Shown here piece after piece: positions 53,778 through 63,004 of a DNA stretch of 64,000 nucleotides. Each line of letters opens with the position of its first letter. Within the stretch, counting starts at the first letter, position 1. Source of the DNA: Acuticoccus sediminis (GTDB lineage Bacteria > Pseudomonadota > Alphaproteobacteria > Rhizobiales > Amorphaceae); the NCBI RefSeq assembly GCF_003258595.1, contig NZ_QHHQ01000008.1, positions 124,001 to 188,000 on the forward strand, written 5' to 3'. Both the position numbers and the translations under genes were made by a program. The notes under the pieces are model-generated. The model did no database searches. It saw only the letters and a program-made list of their open reading frames with translations, and had not been told where the DNA came from.

Positions 53778-54230
53778 TCATGCGCCGCTCTCCGCCGGGC
53801 GGTCCCGGTCGTAGGCGGGAAGGTCCGGGTCGATCCCGGCCCACGCGACCCGCGAGCGCATCCAGCTCTGGTGGGCCGGTGCGACCACGGCGTGGTCGTC
53901 GAACGCCCCGGCCTTCACGAAGATCCTGTCCGGATGATGGGGGGAGGAGGTGTAGAGCGGTGCTCCGCAGTCGGGGCAGAAGTGCCGGGTGAGCGCGTTG
54001 CCGCTCTCGGCGGTGGCGGTGAACCCCTTCGGCGTCCCCGACAGCAGCGCGAACGACGTGACCGGGACGCCGATACTGACGTTGAAGGCGCTGCCGGTCG
54101 TTCGCCGGCAGTCGCTGCAATGGCAGTATGCGGCGGGGCCGATGGGGCCCGCCACGACGAAGCGCACGGCACCGCACAGGCAGCCGCCCGTTGCGCCGCT
54201 CGCCGCGATGCCGGCCGTCTCCGTCTCCAT
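53778..54230 (-). CDS. GFA family protein (glutathione-dependent formaldehyde-activating-like)
   Basis: A 150-residue zinc-binding protein of the GFA (CENP-V/Gfa) family. The two metal-binding Cys sets are GGCLCGAVRF and YCHCSDCRRTTGS, followed by HFCPDCGAPLYTS. Gfa was described as glutathione-dependent formaldehyde activating, but most homologues are of unknown role. It sits inside the ABC importer operon, between the binding-protein gene and dppB, so it may handle an intermediate such as an aldehyde released by the demethylating flavoenzymes nearby. Confidence 0.88.
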   Translation of the reverse strand: METETAGIAASGATGGCLCGAVRFVVAGPIGPAAYCHCSDCRRTTGSAFNVSIGVPVTSFALLSGTPKGFTATAESGNALTRHFCPDCGAPLYTSSPHHPDRIFVKAGAFDDHAVVAPAHQSWMRSRVAWAGIDPDLPAYDRDRPAESGA

Positions 54231-54287
54231 CCTGATCTCCCTGCGAAGGCGGGCGACGGCCGTCCGGCCGCCACCCGCGACACGGCG

Positions 54288-55832
54288 TTATTCCGTGAAG
54301 TGCGCCTTCTCCGTCACCGCGGGGGAGAGGTTCAGCGAGGCGTGGATGTCCGCGCCGAGGTCCAGGTTGTCCTTCCAGGCCCAGAGCTGGAGGTTCTGGT
54401 AGATCGGCACGGCGCAGACCTCCTCCATGATCTTGCGCTGCGCGGTCGCCCAGAGCTCGAGCTGCTTCTCCGCGTTCGGCTCGGTGCGGGCCGCCTCGAT
54501 CTCCTCGTCCGCGACGTCGCAGTGCGAGAAGTTCGTGATGGCGGTCGGCGTGCCGACGATCGCGTCGGAGTGGAAGAACTGCGTCAGGTAGGTGTCGGCG
54601 ACCGGGAAGCGGGCGGCCGAGTAGTGCACCACCTGGCTGGCGTCCTCGCGGATCTGGCTGTGGAAGGTCGCGTGCTCGACCGTCTCGATCTCGAGGTTGA
54701 TGCCCGCCTCGCGCAGGAGCGCCTGGATCACCTCGATGGTCGCGAGCATGCCGGGGAGCGTGGTGTGGATGGCGTGGATCGTGATGCCGTCGGGGTAGCC
54801 GGCTTCGGTCAGCAGCGCCTTGGCCTTGTCGATCGAGTACTCGTAGACCGGCACGTCGTCGGAGTAGCCGAGGTAGCCTTCCGGCACCGGGGAGATCGCC
54901 GGCAGCGTCACGTCGCGGCCACGGAACTCGGTCATCGCGTCGATGTTGATCGCGTGGGCGATGGCCTTGCGCACGCGGATGTCGTCGAGCGGCGGCTTGG
55001 TCATGTTGAGGTGGAGGACCGACATCTCGCCCGGCGTCATTACCGCGACGTGGGTGTTCGGCACCTTCGAGATGCGCTCCACCCAGGTCTGGTCCTGGCG
55101 GCCGTAGATCATGTCGATCTCGCCGGCCTGGAAGGCGAGGTCACGCGCCGCGTCGGACGGAATGTAGCGGTAGTAGATCTCCTTGATCTGCGGCTCGCCG
55201 CGGAAGTACTCCGGGTTGGCGACCAGCTTCACGTACTGCTGCGGCTGGTACTCGGCGAACATGAACGGGCCGGTGCCGATCGGGTGGGTCTTGAAGTCGT
55301 CGCCCAGCGCCTCGACCGCGTCCTGACAGACGATGTTGCCGCCATGGTAGGGCACGAGGAGGCCGAGGAGGCTCGGGATCGCGTGCGCGAGGGTGATCGT
55401 CACCTCGTACTCGCCTGTCGCCTCGATGGACGAGATCGGCGCGTAGTCCTTCGCGAAGGACGAGGTGTCCGGGTTGGCCGAGCGCTTCAGCGAGTAGACG
55501 ACGTCCTCGGCATCGAGGTTGCCGTATTCGCCCTGGCAGTCGACGTCGTCACGCAGCTTGAAGGTCCAGGTGAGGCCGTCGTCGGACGTCGTCCAGCTCT
55601 CGGCGATGTCGGGCTCGATGAACTCCGGGCTCGCCTCGCCCGGCTTGATTCGCACGAGGCCGTTGAACATCCAGTGCAGCAGGCCCTTGTCCGGCGTCGT
55701 GGTGGCGACGTGCGGGTCGAGCGTGCCGGCGTCGGCCGTCCCCATGCCGACATTGAGTGTCGTTCCGTCGGCAAGGGCGGCACTGGCGAGAAGCGCGCCC
55801 GTGAGACCTGCGAGAATGGCGGTTTTTTTCAT
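54288..55832 (-). CDS. Dipeptide/opine ABC transporter substrate-binding protein (SBP family 5)
   Basis: A 514-residue periplasmic binding protein with a signal peptide (MKKTAILAGLTGALLASAALA). The SBP_bac_5 pattern is seen: DAGTLDPHVATTTPDKGLLH at the N-terminus, ESWTTSDDGLTWTFKLRDDV, GTGPFMFAEYQPQQYVKLVA and IAHAINIDAMTEF. This fold binds peptides, nickel, opines or glycosides; the ligand is unknown. It starts the minus-strand transporter operon and probably is strongly expressed. An AGGAGG-like site precedes ATG 55832. Confidence 0.93.
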   Translation of the reverse strand: MKKTAILAGLTGALLASAALADGTTLNVGMGTADAGTLDPHVATTTPDKGLLHWMFNGLVRIKPGEASPEFIEPDIAESWTTSDDGLTWTFKLRDDVDCQGEYGNLDAEDVVYSLKRSANPDTSSFAKDYAPISSIEATGEYEVTITLAHAIPSLLGLLVPYHGGNIVCQDAVEALGDDFKTHPIGTGPFMFAEYQPQQYVKLVANPEYFRGEPQIKEIYYRYIPSDAARDLAFQAGEIDMIYGRQDQTWVERISKVPNTHVAVMTPGEMSVLHLNMTKPPLDDIRVRKAIAHAINIDAMTEFRGRDVTLPAISPVPEGYLGYSDDVPVYEYSIDKAKALLTEAGYPDGITIHAIHTTLPGMLATIEVIQALLREAGINLEIETVEHATFHSQIREDASQVVHYSAARFPVADTYLTQFFHSDAIVGTPTAITNFSHCDVADEEIEAARTEPNAEKQLELWATAQRKIMEEVCAVPIYQNLQLWAWKDNLDLGADIHASLNLSPAVTEKAHFTE

Positions 55833-55963
55833 TGAACTCCTCCTTCGATATTTTTCGAATCGGTGCGGGTCCCCGGGCCGTCGACGGATCGGGGAGGTGG
55901 TGCTGCCGCGGGCCCGGTGGTGGGGCCGAGCCCGCGGCGCTCACGCCGGCGCCAGGCTACCCG

Positions 55964-56677
55964 TCAGAACAGGTCCTCCAGGCGGCAGTTGACGAGCATT
56001 TCCGCCATAACCGCATTGTTCGGCAGGGCGATGGCCGTGGCAATGAGCTCGGCGAGATCGTCGGGATCGATCATCTCCTCGCGCGTGACCGCGGTGACGC
56101 CGGCGGTGAGGTCGGTGGCGACGAAGCTCGGGCAGACGGAGGTGGCGCGCACGCCGTCCTCCCAGCCGATCCGCCGCGTCCCATGGGTGAGGGCGATGAG
56201 CGCGTGCTTCGTCATCGCGTAGGCGATGTTGTCGTTCTTCACGCGCTTGCCGGAGAGTGAGGCGACGTTGACGATCCGCCCGGAGCCCGCCTTGCGCAGG
56301 TGGGGAAGCGCAAGCCGCGTCATGTAGAGCGGGCCCTTGATGTTGATGGTGAAGAGCTGGTCGAGGTCGGCCTCGTCGCCGCTCTCGATGGTGAAGCGGT
56401 TGGAGGTGCCGGCGTTGTTGACGAGGCCGTCGATGCGGCCGAACTGCGCGACCGTGGCTTCGATCCAGGCCTGGTACGTGGCGCGGTCCTCCGCATCGTA
56501 CCTGACGGCGAGGAAGCGGCCGTCCGGCGCGTCGGGGATGGCGGCGGCCATGGCGTCCGGGTTCCGCGCGCCGGCCGACACGGTGTAGCCCTTCCCCAGC
56601 AGCGTCCTGGCGGCGGCGAGGCCGATACCGCGGCTCGCCCCCGAAATCATGATGACGCGGCCCTCGGGCTCAAGCAT
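55964..56677 (-). CDS. Short-chain dehydrogenase/reductase (SDR)
   Basis: A 237-residue NAD(P)-dependent SDR. It has the nucleotide motif ISGASRGIGLAAA, NNAGTSN, and the catalytic set Ser in IVNVASLSG, Tyr and Lys in NIAYAMTKHALIAL. Substrate is unknown; an alcohol or ketone intermediate of the neighbouring catabolic enzymes is likely. ATG 56677 is used (GGAGG about 9 nt upstream); it overlaps the preceding FAD oxidoreductase gene by 8 bp, so the two are co-translated. Confidence 0.9.
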   Translation of the reverse strand: MLEPEGRVIMISGASRGIGLAAARTLLGKGYTVSAGARNPDAMAAAIPDAPDGRFLAVRYDAEDRATYQAWIEATVAQFGRIDGLVNNAGTSNRFTIESGDEADLDQLFTINIKGPLYMTRLALPHLRKAGSGRIVNVASLSGKRVKNDNIAYAMTKHALIALTHGTRRIGWEDGVRATSVCPSFVATDLTAGVTAVTREEMIDPDDLAELIATAIALPNNAVMAEMLVNCRLEDLF

Positions 56678-57803
56678 ATCGGCGCTCCTCCGAAGCGGGT
56701 TGGAAACGATCGACGCCGAACGGCGTGATCGGGGCTGACGGAGGCCGCGCGTCGGCGATCTCCATGACGAGGCGGGCAACCAGCGGCGACAGCGCGAACC
56801 CGTGTGCGGAAAAGCCGAAGGCATGAATGAGGCCAGAAACCTTTCGGCTCGGCGAAATAACCGGCAAGCCGTCCCTGGTGATGCCTTCAAGGCCGGCCCA
56901 CGTGCGCACGATCCGCGCCGCGTCGAGATGGGGGAAGAGGCGCGCGGCGTTGGCGAGGTTCTCGCTGACGAGCGTCGGCCGCGGCCGGCCGATGCGGTGG
57001 GCGGCGTCGACGTGGCCGGCAAAGCCGCCGCCGATGACGACGTGGCCCGCAGCGCTCTGCTTCAGCGAGAGCATCCCGCTTTCCGTTCCCAGCACGGCGG
57101 CCACGAACGGGGCGACCGGCTCCGTCACGCTCATCTGCAGCGCCGTGGGGGTGACGGGGACGGTCTCGCCGACCAGCGCGGCGATGGCGTTCCCCCAGGC
57201 GCCGGCGGCGTTGACGACGAGCGGAGCGGTGAACTCGCCCGACTCGGTGACGACGATGAGGGGCGAGCCGGCGGCGAGGCCGATGACGCGCCGTCCTTCC
57301 TCGACGATGACGCCGGCGGCATGCGCAGCACGGGAGAGCGCGTGGATGGTCCTCAGGGGATCGGCGAAGCCGTCGTCGCGCACGACGAGGGCGCCGAGGC
57401 AGTGCGGCGCGAGCGCCGGCTCCAGGGCGAAGAGGGCGTTGGCGCCGACGATCTCCTCGTGCGTGTAGCCGAGGGCGCGGGTGGCGGCGGCGCGGTCTTC
57501 GAGGCGTGCCAGCCCGGCCTCGTCCTCGGCAACGCGGATCTGGCCGGAGGCGACGTATCCGACGTCCGCGCCGAGGTCGCGGGCGGCCTCGCGCCACAGC
57601 GGGAGGGCGGCGCGGGCGAGGGGGATCTCAGCCGGGTGGCGGTTGAGGCTGCGCACACCGCCGGCGCTGGCGGAGGAGGCGTGCCGGCCGATCGTCTCGG
57701 CCTCGAGGAGGCGGACCCGGCGGCCGTCGCGGGCCGCCAGGACGGCGGTCCAGAGGCCCATTAGGCCGCCGCCGATCACGATGAGGTCCGCGCCCTCCCT
57801 CAT
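56670..57803 (-). CDS. DAO-type FAD-dependent oxidoreductase (first)
   Basis: A 377-residue flavoenzyme of the D-amino-acid oxidase/glycine oxidase/sarcosine oxidase-beta superfamily. The N-terminus ADLIVIGGGLMGLWTAVLAA is the FAD-binding fold, SASAGGVRSLNRHPAEIPLA follows, and the C-terminus has TWAGLEGITRDGLPVISPSR and HAFGFSAHGFALSP. The order resembles the beta subunit of heterotrimeric hydroxyproline or cyanide-forming dehydrogenases (HcnC/OoxB-like). ATG 57803 overlaps the stop of the upstream HcnB-like gene by 4 bp. Confidence 0.9.
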   Translation of the reverse strand: MREGADLIVIGGGLMGLWTAVLAARDGRRVRLLEAETIGRHASSASAGGVRSLNRHPAEIPLARAALPLWREAARDLGADVGYVASGQIRVAEDEAGLARLEDRAAATRALGYTHEEIVGANALFALEPALAPHCLGALVVRDDGFADPLRTIHALSRAAHAAGVIVEEGRRVIGLAAGSPLIVVTESGEFTAPLVVNAAGAWGNAIAALVGETVPVTPTALQMSVTEPVAPFVAAVLGTESGMLSLKQSAAGHVVIGGGFAGHVDAAHRIGRPRPTLVSENLANAARLFPHLDAARIVRTWAGLEGITRDGLPVISPSRKVSGLIHAFGFSAHGFALSPLVARLVMEIADARPPSAPITPFGVDRFQPASEERRYA

Positions 57804-59167
57804 GCGCTGTCGGTGGCGGCGAGGGTGGCGTAGTCGGCGAGGAGCAGCGGCTTCAGCGGCGGGCGGATCCGGAGCGCGCCGACATCGCGCGGCGCACGCC
57901 CCGTCTCCTCGGCGACGAGGCGCGTGAGGTTGGCGCCGCAGATGCGCCCCTGGCACGGCCCCATCCCGCACCGCGTCGCGGTCTTGACCCGGTTCGGCCC
58001 CGTCGCGCCGTCGGCGATGACGCGGCGCACGTCGCCGAACGTCACGCTCTCGCACCGGCACAGCAGCGTGTCGTCGGCGGCGAAGTGGGACACCGGGAGC
58101 GGCGCGTAGAGGCGGTCGACGAAGGTGCGCGCCCCTGTGCCGCGCGGCGCGTCGCCGGCGGCCGGGATGGTCCCGAGCGCCCGGCAGATCGCCCGCGCTG
58201 TCGCCGCGCCCTGCGCCGCCGCCCGCTCCGCGCCGCCGATCCCGGCGCCGTCGCCGGCGACCCAGACGTTTTCGCGCGAGGAGAGCCCGTCGGCGTCCAC
58301 CTGTGGTGCGAACGCGGCCTGCCCGTCGATCCAGCGGTGCGCGAGGCCGAGGAGGCGGGTGAGCTGCGTGTTCGGGATCACGCCGTCGTGGACCGCGAGC
58401 CGCGTCGTCGGGATCGTCACCGTCTCGCCGGCCGCGCGGAAGCGCACGGCCTCGATGCGGCCGGCACCGACCGCCTCGAGATCGCGGATGTCGCGGTAGG
58501 CGCTGCCCGAGAGGAACCGGCGCGCGGCAAGCGCCGCGCCTTTCGCCACGAGACCGGGATCCGCGCCGATCGCCCCCGGCAGAGCCCCGAGCGCGGTCCG
58601 GGACGGGAACGCCGACGCGACGTCGAGCGTCGCCGCGATCGGCACGCCGAACGCCGCGAGCTGCTGCGCGACGAGGAGGAGAAGCGGTCCCTGACCGGCG
58701 AGCACGACCGGGCCGTCCGGAACCATGCCGCCCTGCTTCAGCGCGATCTGCAGCGCGCCGACGCCGGTCACGCCGGGCAGCGTCCACCCGGGGAACGGGA
58801 CCGGCCGTTCCATCGCGCCGGTGGCGACGAGGATCGCCCTGGCGCGAGTCTGGTGCAGCGTCCGTGCGGTCTTGTCGAACCACAGGACATCGCGGTCGGG
58901 GGAGACGTCGACGACCTCGGACTCCGTCGCGAACCGCGCGTGCTGGCGCGCGATGGCGATGGCGGCCATCGCGCCCCGGTAGCTGGACCCGAGTGCGGCA
59001 TGGCGCACCGGGTCGGCGCCGACCGCCTCGGCCGCACGCCAGATCTGGCCGCCGGGCGCGGCCTGCTCGTCGATCACCAGGGTGGAGAGGCCCGCTGCGC
59101 CGGTGACCGCGGCGGCGGAGAGGCCGGCGGGACCCGCGCCGACGATGAGGACGTCCACCGCCTTCAC
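57800..59167 (-). CDS. HcnB/OoxA-like FAD/NAD-type oxidoreductase with BFD-type [2Fe-2S] site
   Basis: A 455-residue protein of the alpha subunit type found in opine oxidase (OoxA), HcnB and D-hydroxyproline dehydrogenase. The N-terminal FAD loop is DVLIVGAGPAGLSAAAV, with VATGAMERPVPFPGWTLPGV in the middle and a C-terminal cysteine set CRCESVTF, then CGMGPCQGRICG, the BFD-like [2Fe-2S] site. GTG 59167 overlaps the stop of the 2Fe-2S subunit gene as GTGA. It should form a complex with that small subunit and one DAO-type subunit. Confidence 0.9.
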   Translation of the reverse strand: MKAVDVLIVGAGPAGLSAAAVTGAAGLSTLVIDEQAAPGGQIWRAAEAVGADPVRHAALGSSYRGAMAAIAIARQHARFATESEVVDVSPDRDVLWFDKTARTLHQTRARAILVATGAMERPVPFPGWTLPGVTGVGALQIALKQGGMVPDGPVVLAGQGPLLLLVAQQLAAFGVPIAATLDVASAFPSRTALGALPGAIGADPGLVAKGAALAARRFLSGSAYRDIRDLEAVGAGRIEAVRFRAAGETVTIPTTRLAVHDGVIPNTQLTRLLGLAHRWIDGQAAFAPQVDADGLSSRENVWVAGDGAGIGGAERAAAQGAATARAICRALGTIPAAGDAPRGTGARTFVDRLYAPLPVSHFAADDTLLCRCESVTFGDVRRVIADGATGPNRVKTATRCGMGPCQGRICGANLTRLVAEETGRAPRDVGALRIRPPLKPLLLADYATLAATDSA

Positions 59168-59427
59168 GACGCGGCCTCCGTGGTCACCGACAGTCCCTCG
59201 CGCACCGGCGTCATGCACGCCTGCTCGGACGGACGGCCGTCGATGGTGCAGAGGCAGCCGAAGCACACGCCCATGAGGCAGTAGGGCGTCGGCCCGGTGC
59301 CGATGGTGAGACGGCCGCTCGCCATCAGCGCCAGCGCCACGCTGTCGCCCTCGCGCGCCTCGACCGGTTTGCCGTCGACGAGGATGGTCACGCGCCGGGA
59401 CTCCCCGACGCGGGCGAAGCCGGTCAT
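59164..59427 (-). CDS. (2Fe-2S)-binding subunit, HcnA-like
   Basis: An 87-residue ferredoxin-like protein. The cysteines in PYCLMGVCFGCLCTIDG and a later C (EQACMT) fit the plant-type [2Fe-2S] pattern C-x4-C-x2-C-x(about 14)-C of HcnA and the gamma subunits of D-hydroxyproline dehydrogenase. ATG 59427 (MTGFARVGESRR) has AAAGG 7 nt upstream and overlaps the upstream DAO gene stop by 4 bp. With the next gene it makes an HcnA-HcnB pair; neither HcnC-like neighbour can be singled out from sequence. Confidence 0.88.
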   Translation of the reverse strand: MTGFARVGESRRVTILVDGKPVEAREGDSVALALMASGRLTIGTGPTPYCLMGVCFGCLCTIDGRPSEQACMTPVREGLSVTTEAAS

Positions 59428-60530
59428 GCCGATACCTTTGCAAATCGATCCGGTGAGAAGGCCGGGTAGCGCGCGGCGAGGGTGCCTGAGAGCACCGCCT
59501 CGGCAACTTCGCCGGCATGGGCGGCGGCGAGCGTGACGCCGCTGTGACAGGAGAGGGACATCGCGCCCGGATGCGTCCGGGACTGCGCGTAGATCGGCAG
59601 TCCGTCCGGGGACATCACCCGCAGCGCACCCCACTGGCGCACGATGCGCGCGTCGGCGAGGCAAGGGAACATCCTGAGCGCGCGCTCGGCCATCGCGCCG
59701 CCCACCGCTGGCGTCGTCCCGCGGTCGAAGCCGACGTCCTCCTTGGAGTCGCCGATGAGGACGCTGCCCTGGTTGGTCTGGCGCACCGTGAAGCATGCGG
59801 GGCCGAGGAAGGGGGCGAGCCTCTCCGTCACCAGGATCTGCCCGCGTTCCGGCCGCAGCGGTACGTCGAGGCCGAGCATCGCGGCGAGCGCGGTGGTGCC
59901 GTGGCCGGCGGCGAGCACGACCTTCCCGGCGCCGAACCGCTCCCCCTCCGCGAGGACGGTGAAGCCGTCCCCGTCGGGGACGATCCCGTCGACGCGGCGG
60001 CGCACGACCGCCGCGCGGGCGGTGGTCCTCAGCGCGATGCGCAGGGCGATGTGGGTCGCCAGCGGGTCGGCGTGACCGTCGGCGGCGCAGTAGGATCCGC
60101 CGACAGCCTCCGGACCGACGGAGGGGACGCGATCGACGAGCTCCTCGCGCGAGATCATCACGACGTCGTCCGAGCCCTGGTTGTGCAAACGGCGCACCGA
60201 GGCCTCGAGCGCCTCCATCTCGCTGTCGCCGAGGGCGATCTTGATGCCGCCGCACCGGTCGTAGGCAGGGTTCTTGCCCGATCGCCCGGCGATGTCGGCG
60301 GCGAAGTCCGTCCAGGCGGCGGCGGAGCGGCGTGAGAGGGCGGCGTAGTCCGGAGCGCCGACGCCCTTGCTCTGCACCCAGACGAGCCCGAAGTTGCCGA
60401 CCGAGGCATGCAGGTCGTCCGCATCCGGGTCGAACATGAGGACCGAAGCGCCGCGCGATGCGAGGCCGTAGGCGAGCGCGGAGCCGACGAGCCCGCCGCC
60501 GACGATCGCGATATCGGCGGTGCGGCTCAT
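59424..60530 (-). CDS. DAO-type FAD-dependent oxidoreductase (second, HcnC-like)
   Basis: A 368-residue DAO-family flavoenzyme. It begins TADIAIVGGGLVGSALAYGL, has SVGNFGLVWVQSKGVGAPDY, and toward the C-terminus GALRVMSPDGLPIYAQSRTH and SLSCHSGVTLAAAHAGEVAE. It is adjacent to the 2Fe-2S subunit, and in the order of OoxB or HcnC is the best candidate for the third subunit of the complex. The CHSGVTLA ending is typical of such subunits. Starts and stops overlap neighbours by 4 bp. Confidence 0.88.
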   Translation of the reverse strand: MSRTADIAIVGGGLVGSALAYGLASRGASVLMFDPDADDLHASVGNFGLVWVQSKGVGAPDYAALSRRSAAAWTDFAADIAGRSGKNPAYDRCGGIKIALGDSEMEALEASVRRLHNQGSDDVVMISREELVDRVPSVGPEAVGGSYCAADGHADPLATHIALRIALRTTARAAVVRRRVDGIVPDGDGFTVLAEGERFGAGKVVLAAGHGTTALAAMLGLDVPLRPERGQILVTERLAPFLGPACFTVRQTNQGSVLIGDSKEDVGFDRGTTPAVGGAMAERALRMFPCLADARIVRQWGALRVMSPDGLPIYAQSRTHPGAMSLSCHSGVTLAAAHAGEVAEAVLSGTLAARYPAFSPDRFAKVSA

Positions 60531-61690
60531 CCGTGCAGCGTCAGTTCGGCCGCGTTCGCCTCGAGCCCGGCGAAGCGGTCGAAGCGGAAGGCGTCCAGCG
60601 GGAATCGCGGCGCGCGGCCGAGAACGAGGTCGGCGGCGAGCGGTCCGGTGACCGGGCCGATTCCGAAGCCGTGCCCGGAGAAGCCGGCCGCGACGACCGC
60701 GTTCTCCAGCCCCGGCACGTGGTCGATCACCGGAAGAGCGTCCGGCGTCAGGTCGAGGAGGCCGCCCCAGACGGCCTGGAACCGCGTCTCGCCGACGACC
60801 GGCAGCACCTCGGCGACGCGGGAGATCGTCGTCGCGACCTGCTTGATGCGCGGGCGGGCGAGGGGCCGGCCGTTCTCCTCGACGAGGGTGTCGTCGAAGT
60901 CTTCCCGCCCGCTCGTGAGCCGGAAGCAGCCGTTCGCCTCCTGCCGAACCGCGAGGTTGGCGTTGGCAACGCCGAGCACCGGGCCGAGCGTCGGCGCGAC
61001 GGGCGTGGTCTGGACCACGGTGACGATCGGGACGGTCAGCGGGATCGTCTCGCCGAGCGGCTCGAGGAGGTCGTTGACGTGGATCCCGCCGGCGATCAGC
61101 ACCGCGCCGGCCGCGATCTTTCGCCTGTCGGTGACGGCGTGGGTGATGCGGCCGCCCTCGCGCTCCAGCGAGACGACGCGCTCGCCATAGGTGAGCCGCG
61201 CGCCGGCCCGCTCGGCGGCGGCGAGGAAGGCGGTCACGGTGGCGACGGGATCGGCGTGCCCGTCGGTCGGGCAGAACGAGGCCGCGATGACCTTGTCGGA
61301 GATGGCGGGCGCGACGGAGCGCACGTCCGACAGGGTGGGCAGAAAGGTGAGGTGGAGGCCGAGTGCGGACTGCGACGCCACCAGGCGCTTGATGATCTCG
61401 ACCTCGTCGTCGCTCCGGGCGAGGCGCAGGTTGCCCTCCTGGCGGTAGCGCGTCGGCGCGCCGAGCTTCTCATCGAGGTGCGGCCATTCGGCGACGGCGG
61501 CGAGCGCCAGCGGCAGCTCGGCCGGATCGCGGCCGGACTGGCGCACGCCCGCCAGCGTCCACCCCGAGGCCATCGCCGCCGGTCCGTATGCGTCGACCAC
61601 CTCGACCGAGAGGCCGGCCTCGGCGAGCGCGAGCGCGGCCGTCGCGCCGGTGATCCCGGCTCCGATGACGAGGACGTCGACGTGGCTCAT
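60527..61690 (-). CDS. DAO-type FAD-dependent oxidoreductase (third)
   Basis: A 387-residue DAO-family protein starting HVDVLVIGAGITGATAALAL. It shows GWTLAGVRQSGRDPAELPLA, VVGETRFQAVWGGLLDLTPD and the C-terminal VVAAGFSGHGFGIGPVTGPLAADLV (cited in two parts), a flavin-site ending shared with sarcosine-oxidase-beta-like enzymes. Its stop overlaps the next gene's start by 4 bp. It resembles the next upstream enzyme more than the HcnC-like one, suggesting duplication. Confidence 0.88.
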   Translation of the reverse strand: MSHVDVLVIGAGITGATAALALAEAGLSVEVVDAYGPAAMASGWTLAGVRQSGRDPAELPLALAAVAEWPHLDEKLGAPTRYRQEGNLRLARSDDEVEIIKRLVASQSALGLHLTFLPTLSDVRSVAPAISDKVIAASFCPTDGHADPVATVTAFLAAAERAGARLTYGERVVSLEREGGRITHAVTDRRKIAAGAVLIAGGIHVNDLLEPLGETIPLTVPIVTVVQTTPVAPTLGPVLGVANANLAVRQEANGCFRLTSGREDFDDTLVEENGRPLARPRIKQVATTISRVAEVLPVVGETRFQAVWGGLLDLTPDALPVIDHVPGLENAVVAAGFSGHGFGIGPVTGPLAADLVLGRAPRFPLDAFRFDRFAGLEANAAELTLHG

Positions 61691-62997
61691 TGCGCATCAC
61701 CCAGATGGCGGAACGACGAGAAGCGGGACAGGCGGAACGGGTCCGGGTCCACCACCGGAGTGCGCCCCATCAGGCGCTGCGATGCAAGCCGCCCGACGCC
61801 GGGGCCGATGCCGAAGCCGTGCCCGGAGAGGCCGGTCGCGATCCAGAGCCCCGGCGTGCCGGGGGTTTCGTCGATGATCGGGACCTCGTCCGGCGTGACA
61901 TCGATCATGCCGCCCCAGCTCTCGGCGATCCTGATGTCGCCGAGCTTCGGGTGCAGCCGCTTGGCGGTAGCGAGCATGTCGGCGAGGAGCTTGTGGTCCG
62001 GCTCGGGGTCGAGGATGCGGACCTTCTCCATCGGCGTGGCCTGGTCGTTGGTCCAGCGGGCATGGCCGAGCGGGCCGAAGAAGTCCGGTCCGATGCGGAT
62101 CTTCGCCATCCCCCAGCGGTGCCGCAGGGTCGGCACGAAGGTGAGGAAGTGCCGGAACGCGGCGGGGACGATCTGGAACGTGGAGGCGTTGGTGCGGCCC
62201 AGCGTGTAGCCACCGTCGAGCCGGCGGCGGAGCGAGGCGCCGGTCGCGCCGATGCCGCCGGGGTGGATCTCCGGCGCCGGCGTGGTGCGGCAGGCCTGCG
62301 AGCGGACGGCCAGCTGCGGGATGAAGACGCCGAGGTTCTCCAGAAAGGTGCGCGACCACGCCCCGCCGCCCAGGATCGCCGCCGAGCAGGCGATCGTGCC
62401 GCGCTCGGTGACGACGCCGGAGAGGCGGCCGCCCGTCGTCTCGACGCCGCGCGCCGCGCAGCCTTCGATCACGGTGACGCCCTCCGCCGCGGCCTGCCTG
62501 GCGAAGGCGGGGACAGCGAGGCTCGGCTCGGCCGTCATGTCCGACGGGGTGTGGAGCGCGCCGACGAACCGGCGGTCGTCGCGGCCGAGCAGCTCGTCCG
62601 TCTCGGCGGCGGTGAGCAGGCGCGTATCGAGCTGGTAGTCGCGCGCCGATTCCAGCCACGCCGCGCGCTCGGCGAGCTCGTCGTCGTTCATCGCGACGTA
62701 GGTGGTGGAGTGCCGGCCGAAGCCGATCTCGTCGCCGATGTCGCCCGCGAGCTCCTCCCACAGGCGCGCGCTCTCGATCATCAGCGGCAGCTCGATCGGG
62801 TCGCGGCCCTGCTTGCGGATCCAGCCCCAGTTGCGGGACGACTGCTCGGCGGCGATGCGCCCCTTCTCCAGCAGCGCGACCTTGAAGCCGTCGCGGGCGA
62901 GGAACCAGGCGGCGGTCACGCCGACGATGCCGCCGCCGATGACGACGACGTCGGCGGAGGCGGGAAGGGGAGCGGGCGGATTCGTCACGGGAGCCAT
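61687..62997 (-). CDS. DAO-type FAD-dependent oxidoreductase (fourth)
   Basis: A 436-residue DAO-family flavoenzyme. The N-terminus is ADVVVIGGGIVGVTAAWFLA, with QSSRNWGWIRKQGRDPIELP, and later ESWGGMIDVTPDEVPIIDET and ATGLSGHGFGIGPGVG. These features fit dimethylglycine/sarcosine-dehydrogenase-like or other N-methyl amino-acid oxidases. It is the first of a long overlapping run down to the SDR gene, and an ABC ATPase gene ends 7 bp upstream of it, so all may share one transcript. Confidence 0.88.
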   Translation of the reverse strand: MAPVTNPPAPLPASADVVVIGGGIVGVTAAWFLARDGFKVALLEKGRIAAEQSSRNWGWIRKQGRDPIELPLMIESARLWEELAGDIGDEIGFGRHSTTYVAMNDDELAERAAWLESARDYQLDTRLLTAAETDELLGRDDRRFVGALHTPSDMTAEPSLAVPAFARQAAAEGVTVIEGCAARGVETTGGRLSGVVTERGTIACSAAILGGGAWSRTFLENLGVFIPQLAVRSQACRTTPAPEIHPGGIGATGASLRRRLDGGYTLGRTNASTFQIVPAAFRHFLTFVPTLRHRWGMAKIRIGPDFFGPLGHARWTNDQATPMEKVRILDPEPDHKLLADMLATAKRLHPKLGDIRIAESWGGMIDVTPDEVPIIDETPGTPGLWIATGLSGHGFGIGPGVGRLASQRLMGRTPVVDPDPFRLSRFSSFRHLGDAQ

Positions 62998-63004
62998 TGT
63001 AAAG

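Noticed and set aside
53683-54177. A minus-strand frame over the GFA gene ending before dppB
   Set aside because: It is mostly out-of-frame translation of the GFA gene, and the tail has no family features.
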